NCBI GenBank assembly: GCA_900095095.1
Contig: FMBT01000311.1
Coordinates: 1-64,000 of the forward strand
DNA: 64,000 nucleotides
From: Fragilariopsis cylindrus CCMP1102
Lineage: Eukaryota; Bacillariophyta; Bacillariophyceae; Bacillariales; Bacillariaceae
Reading direction: 5' to 3'
Each line of letters begins with the position of its first letter. Within the stretch, counting starts at the first letter, position 1. Shown here one piece after another: positions 48,595-59,739 of the stretch. The notes under the pieces were generated by a model. That model saw only the letters and a list, made by a program, of their open reading frames with translations. It did no database searches and was not told the DNA's origin. A program made the translations under genes and the position numbers.

Positions 48595-48828
48595 ACAATA
48601 CAGTGGATACCTAAAGTGAAGTTACGTTACGTCAATTTAAGTCGAGTCCGTCGAATTAACAGAGTCAAAGCTACTACTATTTATCTTTCCGGTGCACTAC
48701 GGTAGTTTTAAGAAGTAAGTAGGAAGAAGTAAGTAAGTGAGAAAGTAAGAAATAAGTAAGAAATAACTCCGCCAAACAAAAAGTAAGCAAGCATAAAATA
48801 GCAAAGCAAAGAAATAAATAATAGAATA

Positions 48829-50253
48829 ATGAAAATATTAAAAAAAAATATTAGTTTTAAAGATGGGAGTGGATCAATTATGTTACGACCGGAAACAACA
48901 GAAGATTTATGGCATACCTATAATTTATTACGTCATGATGATTTAGTACGATGTACCACTGTACGTAAAATTGTGAAAGAATCCAATAATGTAACCGGAT
49001 CGTCCACCTCGTCGAAAAAACGGATGATGTTAACAATTCGTATTAAAAAAATTGATTTTGATTCAGAATCCGAGGAAGTGCGTATATCTGGTGTGGTCGA
49101 ATCAGAAAATACCAATGGTGTCCGATTAGGATCGCATCATACATTAAAGATAAAACCATATACAAATTATACATTAGAAAAATTATGTTGGGATCAAATA
49201 TATTTAGAAATTATTGATGATGCTTGTAATCCAACGTTGAATTCTGAAATTGCAGCAATTGTGATGCATATGGGATTAGCACATGTATGTTTAATCACTG
49301 GTTCTTTAACTGTAACAAAAGCAAGAATAGAAACGAATATACCAAAAAAAAGAACTGGATCATCGAATAATGCCAAAGCAATAAAAAAATTCTTTGAAGC
49401 AGTCTATCAAGCTTTACTTAGACATATTGATTTCAATAAAATTAAAGTTATTATGATTGGTAGTCCAGGATATGTCAAAGATGATTTTTTTATCTATTTA
49501 AAAGAAGAATCGGTACGTCGTGATGATCGTCAATTGATGGATAATAAACAAAAATTTGTCCTAGTGAAAGCAAGTAATGGACATAAATATGCCATAGAAG
49601 ATATTTTTTCCGACCCATCTATAATGAAACGTTGTGAGGATACAAAGGTAGCAAAAGAAGTATTAATATTACAAAAATTTATGAGAATGATGGATACAAA
49701 TCCAGACAAAGCCTATTATGGTTATAATCATGTGGTGAGTGCCTCGAAACAATTAGCTATTGATTCATTATTAGTAACCGATGAATTATTTCGATGTTCG
49801 TCCTCCATTCAAATTAGAAAACAATATATTGATTTAGTTGATGATGTACGTGCCAATGGTGGTACAGTATATATCTTTTCATCGATGCATATAAGTGGCC
49901 AGCAATTACAATTAGTATCAGGTGTTGCTGCTATATTACGTTATCCATTACCTGATTTAGATGAATTAGAATTACAAGCAGAAGAATATGAAAATGATAA
50001 TCAAGATAATAATGATAATGATGAAGATGAAGCATATGATTATGATTATGATAATGGTGGATATGATAGTAATGATTCATCTATTGATGAAGATGAAGAA
50101 AATTTAGCAAGAGCTAAAGAAGATTTAGAAATGATGAATTTTAATGTGGATGATGAGATTAAAAATCTAGCTAGAGTGAAAGAAGAAAAAGATGATATGG
50201 AAATGATGGCATTAGCAAATGCAATGGCAGATTTTCATGAACAAAATGAATAA
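48829..50253 (+). CDS. PELO: Pelota/Dom34 ribosome-rescue factor
   Basis: 474 residues, single exon. Pelota, with the GTPase Hbs1 and the ATPase ABCE1, recognises stalled ribosomes with an empty A site and splits them, feeding no-go and non-stop mRNA decay in the cytosol. The sequence aligns by eye from the first residue: MKILKKNI, EDLWHTYNLL, DDLVRCTTVRKI, IDFDSE, GSHHTLKIKP, EIAAIVMHMGLAHVCLIT, RIETNIPKKR, IMIGSPGYVKDDF, SNGHKYAIEDIFSDP, KAYYGYNHV, AIDSLLVTDELFR and IFSSMHISGQQL. All three domains (Sm-like N-terminal, central, L30e-like C-terminal) are present, and the eRF1 GGQ loop is absent, as expected. After about residue 385 there is an acidic Asp/Glu/Asn tail longer than in animal Pelota. 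Confidence 0.97.
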   Translation: MKILKKNISFKDGSGSIMLRPETTEDLWHTYNLLRHDDLVRCTTVRKIVKESNNVTGSSTSSKKRMMLTIRIKKIDFDSESEEVRISGVVESENTNGVRLGSHHTLKIKPYTNYTLEKLCWDQIYLEIIDDACNPTLNSEIAAIVMHMGLAHVCLITGSLTVTKARIETNIPKKRTGSSNNAKAIKKFFEAVYQALLRHIDFNKIKVIMIGSPGYVKDDFFIYLKEESVRRDDRQLMDNKQKFVLVKASNGHKYAIEDIFSDPSIMKRCEDTKVAKEVLILQKFMRMMDTNPDKAYYGYNHVVSASKQLAIDSLLVTDELFRCSSSIQIRKQYIDLVDDVRANGGTVYIFSSMHISGQQLQLVSGVAAILRYPLPDLDELELQAEEYENDNQDNNDNDEDEAYDYDYDNGGYDSNDSSIDEDEENLARAKEDLEMMNFNVDDEIKNLARVKEEKDDMEMMALANAMADFHEQNE

Positions 50254-51530
50254 AGATTCAGATCAGAGGACTTATATATGAAAGATGCATGATATAATGA
50301 AACAACGATACAGTGTTTTTTGATTTGATTTGATGGCGTCTATCTATAAATACCCCCTACTGAACTGCACTACCACCCATCACTACAAAAATGAAATGAA
50401 ATGAAATCGATGCGATGTGGTGTGGTACGGCACGGTCGCCACCACAACAACCACACACAAAAGATAATAACTAAATGTATAGTACGCACATCGTTTGTTG
50501 CTTGCTTGCTTGCTTGCTTGCTTGCGGTATGATGATAGGAATATACGATATGATCTGCTATAAAATAAAAGAATAACGTTTCTAAAAAATAACTATCTTT
50601 ACAGTACGTGTAATATCTTTTGTGTCGATTCTAGTCAAGTCGAGTAGAATCAAGTCTAGCTTGACTCTCTCTGTCTCTCTAATTTGAGCTACTACTAGAA
50701 TCAACATTCCGATTTGATTTGATTTGATTTGATTTGATTTGTTTTTGTTTTAGCAACATCCTTTCCAGTAGGGAAATACCATTAGCATTTGTTTCTCTCG
50801 CACTTCCAAGAAAATGCAATTATTTATTTTACCAGTTGTTTTCAGGTCCATCATCTATTTTGATGAATGACACTGCATGCATATTTGCCAGTTACCGTAC
50901 GTTCCGTTCATACTTTCTCTGTATCCTCGATCATTTATGGACAACATTGATAACGTCGTAATTTCCGTTCCCAAGTCGATGGCGCTTTCCTTCATTTTTT
51001 GTTCCCTCTTTTAATGTACAAGCCTTTCTTATTTGCACATACATTGCCACATTTAATTTTTGAGTCCCATGAGCTAAGTAACTACTGATTACCGTTTCGC
51101 ATTTGGGACTTAGATAAATAATGCATGAGTCGAGTCATTTCACATAACGAAGTCTTGTTGGCGTTTGTTGAATAGAAAGAGAACTCTACGACTAGAGGAA
51201 TTGTACAGGAATATCAGTTTAATGTACTTATTGGTTCAATATGACGAAGACTTTAATTGTGACTTTTAGCTGCCGATGATTTTACAATTGCTGCACAAGA
51301 TTTAAATCTAAGATGCTGTATTTTACTTCAAGTACAGTAGTGAAGGTACACAACAACATAACGATGATATGGCCTGATGCATGAGGTGTTGTAGTTCCGA
51401 TACCGTACAGTAATTTCAACAGCAGTTGATGTCGTATCAACCATAAAATAGATCTCTACTGTTCACAGTAGATAGTAAAACGAAATAGAAACTCCATCAC
51501 AGTAGAAAAGAAAAAGGAAGTTACATCACG
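50254..51530. other. Spacer between Pelota and secreted gene 3
   Basis: 1.28 kb. It holds (CTTG)n at about 50500-50525 and (GATTT)n at 50711-50741. The last 20 bp before the next start codon (GAAGTTACATCACG) are shared with secreted gene 2, showing a conserved leader. No gene seen. Confidence 0.6.
50711..50741. repeat. (GATTT)n array, inverted partner of 48524-48594
   Basis: Six tandem pentamers whose complement is the array upstream of Pelota, about 2.1 kb away. Confidence 0.85.
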
Positions 51531-52388
51531 ATGAAGATTCCTATGGAAGCTGTTGCACTATTGTCCGCCCTTTTTGCAACCAGTAGCGTCTTGGCTACTG
51601 CTGCTGATGATACACAACAACAGGATCGCCAACTTGGTCCTAAGAAAAAGAAGAAATTGAAAAAGATTTTTAAGAATATAGTTACAAAGAAATTACGTAT
51701 TGTTTTAGATTCTTCTCCTATTGTACTTGCTGCTGTCACTGGAGGAGGACCAGAAGGACCAGGAGAACCATCATTTATTGGATCAAGATCTGTATTAACT
51801 GGACGTGCATTTAGTCGTTCATCGGTTACTACTGGTGGAGAAGCTGGTGATAACACTTCAGAAATTGTTTATACACAAATTTGTACAGTTACAGCAGGTT
51901 CATTTCCTGCAATTGACACAAATAGTTGTGATTTTAGTTTGTGTTTTACCGAACCATTAATCGGTGGATGCGATTTCTATAAAAGTGGTGGTAATTTTCC
52001 ATTTAATTTCAGTACTGGTATGCCACCACCAGTAACAGCAACAAAAACAGGCGGCACTGGAGTTTACGGCTTTGATGCTGGTTCTTCATTTTTTATATTA
52101 TCTTCTCCTGGTTCAGGACAAGTTCTTGATCTAGACTTGATAATTCTCCCGAGAGAAAACACAAAAAGAAATAAGATTTTAGCAAACACGGTAGCAGGTG
52201 AGTCCATATCATATTGACGACGACGCATTCTTTCCATATTCAATCCAACATACTTCAAATTCTCATATGTCTTTTTTTTCATTTGTTCATTTTCTCTTCT
52301 TTTCCCTACCATAGGTTTCTGTCCACCAGAAGCAGGAGGCGATTTAGTTTGTATTGGTGGATTTAGTGAAAAATATGATATGCCTTAA
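51531..52388 (+). CDS. Small secreted protein, family member 3 (possible AOC/dirigent-like barrel)
   Basis: Two exons, 51531-52197 and 52315-52388 (intron 117 bp, donor GTGAGT, acceptor CCATAG), giving 246 residues. Signal peptide MKIPMEAVALLSALFATSSVLA, then a Lys-rich linker (GPKKKKKLKK) without the Thr/Pro repeat of members 1 and 2. Core motifs are conserved: FIGSRSVLTGRAF, YTQICTVTAG, NSCDFSLCF, GGCDFYKSGGNFPF and ATKTGGTGVYGFDAG. Exon 2 encodes GFCPPEAGGDLVCIGGF. It lies on the opposite strand from members 1 and 2 and is the most diverged of the three. The shared intron position and 5' leader establish common descent. Confidence 0.83.
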
Positions 52389-52796
52389 CGACACTTCTAG
52401 TGAAGGCATTAGCATTATATTATGAAGGACTGCCTGTAAAATATATAACATCTGAATAATCATTTAACATGCCGGTTATCATCTAATCGCAGAAAGAGAG
52501 AAAAAAAATGTAAAGAATTTTAGTTATCATCTATTTATTTACTATCCAGTAGTCCTCTTATATAATACAGTGTGAACCAGAAAACAAATATAACGAAAAT
52601 AGTATGAAAAATGTTGGTCAGCACCCGAAAGAATACTAGTAGAACGACAATTGTTGACTGCGCAGAACTAAGAATCGGAGTAATCAATTGTATACAATCG
52701 TACTAGATCCCTATACGCGTGATCGTACCTATCTTGCTATAATTATATAAACGGCGTATGCTTGAGTCAGTTTAAGCAAGGTGCAAACACTTATCA
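52389..52796. other. Spacer between convergent genes
   Basis: 408 bp, AT-rich, nothing recognised. Confidence 0.5.
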
Positions 52797-54971
52797 TTAA
52801 ACGAATCGTGTCTGTGCAACGACGCCATGTAAGAATACATCCTCCGAATGTTGACTATTCGATCTCTTGTGTCCACCACTACCACCCGTAGCACTTCCAA
52901 TTGAATGTTGACTACCTGATCGTTTGTGATGAGTGCTGTTGGTGGGTACTGATGAATGGGCCCTTCTGTGACTTAAAATTTTGGAAGGTGACGTACCGTA
53001 CGGGTTTTGTTGAAACTGTGACCGAGCGGTCGGGACCTGCTGTTGCTGCTGCTGCTGCTGCTGCGATGATGCGGAATTTGAAGAACCAGTTTGACGTATG
53101 AACCGATGATCCGATTCGGTGACATCGAATGAACTTACACGTCGATGTTTATGGAATTGTTGTTTCGATGATAACTTCGAAACTTTTGTTGGAGTTCGGG
53201 ACTTATGTCTCATTAATTCTTGAAAGTTATTTCGCGATTTTTGCATCGATTCTTGTCCCGTTTGCATGACTTCGTCAATGACGTCTTGTGGAGATGGAAA
53301 CTTAGTATCTTGTACAGAAGTTGTCATGTAAGGTAGGGACAAATCATTGAAGCGGTCCCCTCCAGAACCGCCACCCTGTGAACCCGCAAACATCTCTGAC
53401 CCATATAGATTAACAGGTCGGAACTTAGGTTTATATTCATCCATGGGGGCATCAAAATCTTCGAGTCCACCCGGTGGAGAGACGGATCTGTTCGAGGCTG
53501 ATGTGGCAATCCCTTCGCTGTTTGACGTCGTAGAACGAAAGATTGCACCACCACCGATATCACCGCCCCCGAAACTGTGACTGGGTGCATGGTTACGAGT
53601 GCGTGGACTGATTTTTCGGTAGGGACTAGCTCCTAGACTATTTTGTCGTCGATGACTACCACCACCGAAACTATTGTTACGGACGTGATGATGACGTCCT
53701 CCTACGACGTTTGCTCGAGCGGGAGATTGAGCAACAAAGTTTCTTGCTGGAGATGCGGTACCCATTCTATAAGACGGACCGCCCAATCGAGACGGCATCG
53801 GTGAAATGCGACCTATACCCCCACCACGCCCACCAATACCTCCCATCATATCGGCCCTTGTGGTGGTGTTTGAAGGTTTTGGTGATAATTCACCACCACC
53901 GGGAGCGATATTGTTGTTGTTAGCATTATTATTGTTATTATTGTTACTGTTACGGACCGGTGATAAAGGTTGCATTGTAAGTGAAAATTCCGCTTCGATG
54001 TCTTCTAGTTCACGTTCGATTGCCTTATGACGATCAACACGTTCCCGTTCACGTACGTTTTTTCGTTTCTTTCTTTTCTCTGCAACGATCGCTGCATTTT
54101 TATTTTCTCGTGTGTATCGTTGTCGTTTCGTTTCCATTAATCGGTTCAATTTTAACACAAATTCTGGAGATTTTGCATTACTAGGAACCGATGTCAAGAA
54201 ACTTCCATCAAGTGGACCCGGTACATCATCATCATCATCATCGTTACCATCACCACTAGCAACATCCTCAAATGACGAACCATCGATCGTCTGAGAATTT
54301 TGGGACAGCATTTTCTTAAATACATCATCCGATACTGGACGAGCATCGTCTTGTTTCTTTTCCGTTAACGACCCTAATGATGCATCATCAGTAGTCTTAT
54401 CCTCTTCGTCATCGATGGTAAATATCTTCCTTGCAGATTCACGTCGTTTTCGTTCATGCAAAAGTGAATCATCATTAATGATCAAACATGGTGTACCGTC
54501 CTTTCGAGGAAAATCTTGAAATGCAAAGTTATAATCATCCTCATCGTCTGTTTCATCGTTCGGTAATGGTTCCATTTCGATTTCCCTATTGAACAAGGAT
54601 GGATCATTATGTTGATGATTATAATCATCGTAATAGATTTCTTCTTCTCCGCCATAATTATTATTCGGATCGTTATTGTTCATATTAGTATTTTGACTAT
54701 TATTGAAATTATTTGCGTCGTTATTTGCGTTATTGTACCAAGATGACATCGGTAGATTTCTCCAGATATTACCAATAATACCACCATTCCCTTCTGATTG
54801 ATGATGGTGATGTTGCTGCTGCTGCCAGGAATGTCCAGTATGGGCACCGCCACCACCACCACCACCACCACCACCACTAACATCATAGGAGGCAAATCCC
54901 GCTGCAGCAGCTATATCATTAACATCATAATCATTTCTTCCTGCAGCTAAATTTTGATTCTGATTTTGAGT

Positions 54972-55004
<33 letters not shown>

Positions 55005-57170
55005 ATTATTGATCGGTGCGAAATGACCATGACTATTACTACCTGTACTACCCATCGATGTTGATCTTCCTGTAAATGCTCCATTACTGCTGGTACTACC
55101 GCCACCTATCGAAGCCGATCGTCCTGTAAAAGCACCAGTGCTTCCCACCGAAACTGATGTCCCGTTGGGTGAACCGAATGGAAAATGAGCAGACCGACCT
55201 AAGTCAAGACTATAAGTTGGTGATGTAATAGATCCCGGAGATGATCCATTTTCACCCTTCGTTTGTTGTTGTTGTTGTTGTGGATTTTGAAAATATCCGT
55301 TATAGATATATTCAAATGGATTACTTGGTATTTCATATGTCCGTCCAAATACTTCATAAGTATTACTATTGTTGCTATTACTTTCACCACGATTATTTTG
55401 TTGATCATAAAATAAATCAGGTCGATGTCGTGATAAATACCGATCAGATGCTTCCAATGCAGACATCGCACTTGCAGTACTTACACTCCTATTACCTGTA
55501 TCCGACGACGATCCATGTCGGGCTGTATCTAAGGAACATGTCCTCATTCCTAATCCAAGTGGTGGTGGACGAGGTAAAGATATGTTGGTGTTGCCACTAC
55601 CACCACTGCCGCCACCACCAATACCACTATTATTGTTACTGGTGACCATATATGATTTATCATCACGATAACTACTGATAGTACTACCACCACCATTATC
55701 ATTATCATCATCATTATCATGATCAAGTGATAATGACATCATACCACCATCTAATAATTGCAATCGAAGTTCTTGATCACGTTTAATTCTTTCTTTCCAG
55801 GCATACATTGGATAAATAACACCAAATAATCCAAGTACCACTAATATAGTAATTAATGCATTTTGTGTCCGATCCGACCAACCTTCCGTATAGGAGGAGG
55901 ATGATCCATCATTATTCGAAATGCTACTACTACCATCATTATTGGCATTAGATATAGCTATTGTTGATGATGACGATGATGATGGTATATCAATAATCAA
56001 ACTAGTGATTTCTTGTAGTAAATCTTGTGTCGGATATTGTAATAATTCACGGACGTATAAATTCTTGTTTTGATTTTCGTTATTTTCATTTTCATTGCCT
56101 TGAAATAAATAGTTAGTCCATAAATGAAATAATTCTTGTACCTTTTGATTACTTGGTTTTTGTTGTTTTTCCTTCTCCGATATTGGTTCTAAAAATGCTA
56201 TAGTTGGTATAATTTCGGCTATTAATATTGCTTCTTCTTTGTTCTGTTCTTGTTCACCATCACCATCTTGTTGTTGTTGTTGTTCTTGTTGTTGTCCTCG
56301 ACGGCGTACATTACTCTCATTATTATTATCATTATCCTGTAGATATAATTTAACTCGTAAATCAACTGTAACTATATTATTGTACATTGAATGAAAAACA
56401 AATCCGTTGTATAGTTGATCGGTATCATAATCATCATCAAGATCAGCAGCAGTAGCAGTAGCAACAACGTTATTATCGTTATTTTCCGATTCTGAGGATG
56501 AGGATGATTCCTCTTCTATTATTGTATCTTCTTGTTGCTGTTGCTGCTGCTGTTGTTGTTGTTGTTGTTGCAATTCTGACCATTGTTCTTCTCCTGTTGA
56601 ATCCCCACCACCGGAGGATGATGATGATTCTTGTATGAACCGCTGTAGTTGTCTTTGCCTACGCCGTCTTTGCTGTACTAATGGCCAATTATCAATAATA
56701 GTTTCATATCCAACAAATAAATAATCTTGTGTTACTGTTCTGAATGGATAGGATAAACTGGATTCAAATCCACCTGTTTCGGAGACTAATGTATATCCTT
56801 CTCTACTATTCTTATTTTGTTGTTGTTGTTGTTTCTCAATAGCTGTATTGTAGGCACGTTTTAGTTCATCTGTACGTTTGGTGGTAAATTGTACCACAAA
56901 TCCATCTAAATTATATAATGCATAGACAGCAAGATTTCTATTTTGACTTTGACGTAGATTTGCTTTTTCTACGTGTGTGGCAGTGGCAGTGGCTGCTGCT
57001 ACAACTAGCAGTAGTACCAGCACGACTACTTGTAGCAATATCATCGGAAGTATATTATGGCGTATTATTTTCGTCGTTGGTAGAAGCGGCGTCGACGCTA
57101 TCCTTCGTTTTTGTCGTCGTCGTCGTTCTTGTCGACGACGTTGCTCATGATTTATAACAACACTTGTCAT
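52797..57170 (-). CDS. Giant single-pass membrane protein with polyQ/polyN tracts, unknown
   Basis: 1457 residues, one exon. A basic N-terminus is followed by a hydrophobic segment (about 40-62, ILLQVVVLVLLLVVAAATATA), probably a signal peptide. The ecto domain (about 75-430) is interrupted by polyQ and Glu/Asn runs but has ordered parts (NLDGFVVQFTTKRTDELKRAYNTAI; DYLFVGYETIIDNW). A transmembrane helix lies at about 437-460 (ALITILVVLGLFGVIYPMYAW). The cytosolic tail of about 1000 residues is Asn/Gly/Ser-rich, with the motif SDRYLSRHRPDLFY and many RS/RTP-like sites that kinases could use. The architecture matches the 601-residue product at 23972-25777. No enzymatic domain recognised; a membrane scaffold is a guess. 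Confidence 0.75.
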
Positions 57171-59739
57171 ATTTCTGCCTTTTTTTCTTTCTTTTGTTTT
57201 CTTTTCCTTTCTTTTCTATCGTTAATATTACTGTCTGTACGTACGGATTCCTCTTCTGCTTCTTCCTCCTCCTCCTCTTTTTTTTGCCGTATCAGAAGTC
57301 ACCACAATAGTACGGTAGAAAGACCATGAACTAACTTAATTACGTAAACAAACCAACACGACAGTAATAATAAAGGAAGCAAATCGTGTTGATTCCGCGA
57401 CGGGCTAGCTATGATGAAATAATATATGGCTGTGTTGCTTGCTTGTTCTTGGAAGATTGGTTCCATCCACTGATGCTGGCAAATAAGCAATAAATTGTGT
57501 GCATAATTTAGCGCGCACACAAAACAAAAACATAAAACATAAGAAATGCATTGGATTTAACGGTTCAAATCAAGAAAATGGAACGACGACGACGGTTAAA
57601 TAAAATGAGGTGATACTCCTATCCTACTAATTTATAATGCACGAGCGAATTGATCCCACGACTTAAAAAAAAATTGTAAGTGTACGGTACGTACGGTAGT
57701 AGTCCTACGCTCTCATACTGGTACTGGTACTAGTACTGTAATAGTAACATATTATTGTGGTGGTAGCAGAATACAGACAACAATACATGCCATCCCACTG
57801 GATAGTTGTTGGGATTATACATCATAGACACACCATTACATAACTACATGACAATCTAAATAAAGTTAGCTTTTTCACTGTTTGACTGCCAACATTTACC
57901 ATATACTTCCTTCCTCTTCCATTGGTAAAGTAGGAGGAGGAGTAAAACCTATTTAGTTCAATGTCATATTTCTTCATTCTTTTTCATGAAAATCAATAGA
58001 AGTCAAGTCCCTGTGAGTGACCCTGCCTGATCCAAACTTTTTCTCCATTCCACCTCTCCTTTATCCTCTGCTTAATTATTGGGTGTGCTGCAGTTTGTAT
58101 CCTCTCTCTATTCTATCCTGCCTCTTTTTGACTCACATATGGTCTCTGCTAATAACTTGCAGTTTGTATCTGTACCATATACTTAGTATGGATCTTAAAA
58201 AAGGTGCAGCGTAGCAGGCACCTAGGGGGATTCAATGACAACAGGCATTATTGGAGAAAACCCCATGTTTCCAGTGCAAGCATAAAAATCTTAAGAAAAA
58301 CATGTGTCCTATGATTATTGTTGACTATGTGGTGATGATATGGTGGGCAAAAACTCTAAGGAAGAAAGGATGTGTCTATTTGTTGACAGCCACTATACTT
58401 TGACTCACTTAATTGACAATCAATAATTATTCATAATTCATATTGAACCTCCCTCCACAGAAAATTCTCCAACTTGCTGCCTCCTGTTCAAATGATGCGG
58501 GTATTTCTGTTATTCATCAGATCAATCAGTCAGTATAGTATTGATAAAGATGTGGTTTACTGTTTTAGTTTTTGTTGTGATGCACTGCAGGGGGGGGGGG
58601 GGGTTAAATGAGGAGAAGATCAGTCTCACGCTAATTATTAGTGCAGTATGCACTATATCCACCAGAAAAGGAAACTATATATTCCTGCATTCTACATACC
58701 ACCCCCCAATGGCCATTCAAAGAAAACTCTACAAAGCTGAATATGAGTGAGACTTAATAGGATTATGATGTATCCCAAATTCTCCCATCATTATTGTATG
58801 AGCTAAAAATCTATTATAGAAACACACACACACACACATACACATACTTAAACATATGTATTCATCAAACACAACCACAGTAATAAGTTAACCTCAATTC
58901 CACTCCAATATCGCAAATTACCTATACATTTGGTAAATACTAGTAGTTTTACTCATTGTTCATTTTTAAATGGTGTATAGAAGATGCACCAAACAACTTA
59001 AGGAGGAAGAAATTCATTATCTTCACAATTGAGACAAATTCAAACAATCTATGGCCTGCACCGCCTATGTCTCAGGAATAGTTACCATCATGGGAATCTT
59101 ACACGTTTCCTGACCGCCCACCACCAGGGCTATTAGTAAAGTCACGGGGGATAACATAATACAAGAGATGGTACCATCAGAGAAGAAACAGAAGCCAATA
59201 ATATACAATCACTCTCCTCTCATCCGTTATGATTTTTTAGGAAGAGACAGTAATGGAATTCTACTTGATCTGAAAGCAGAATGTGAAGTGGACTGTATTG
59301 GATTCAAACTGTTTTAATATCAGAAAGAGCATTGCATCCAATATTCTTTTTTGCTTATGACAAGCTCCCAATACTGCTTCTACCCAACTCATAAATTTAT
59401 GACTATATCTTGTTTCCAATCAATGCATTACATGAGGCATCAAACTTTATTTTGATAGGATCTTACTATTGATTGCAAAACTTAATTTTGCAAGTAAGAA
59501 ACCATGATTAATTGATCCACCATTCCACGACTGTATTGAAGATTGTTCACTTGCTAGTGGCATCACTCGTATTATTAACTCTGCATTCCAGGTCATCCCT
59601 CTATGCAGCTTGGATTATATCAGCAACCAACATCTAGCAGATTCAAGTACAGTAGCTGTACCACGATCTCTACTATCTAGAGCTTATACATTAACGTTAC
59701 ATAGATTGATAACTTATTTTACTACTAGGTATATATTGC
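57171..59739. other. 2.6 kb spacer including a non-coding island
   Basis: The first 0.7 kb is the upstream region of the 1457-residue gene. From about 57870 to 59700 the composition changes, as in the 26-28 kb island: fewer trinucleotide repeats, more mixed sequence, a run of 14 G (58590-58603) and a CA microsatellite (58825-58841). Around 59110-59310 one plus-strand frame stays open for about 65 codons with a protein-like composition but no ATG, and I cannot assign it. Possibly the remains of an old element. Confidence 0.45.
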
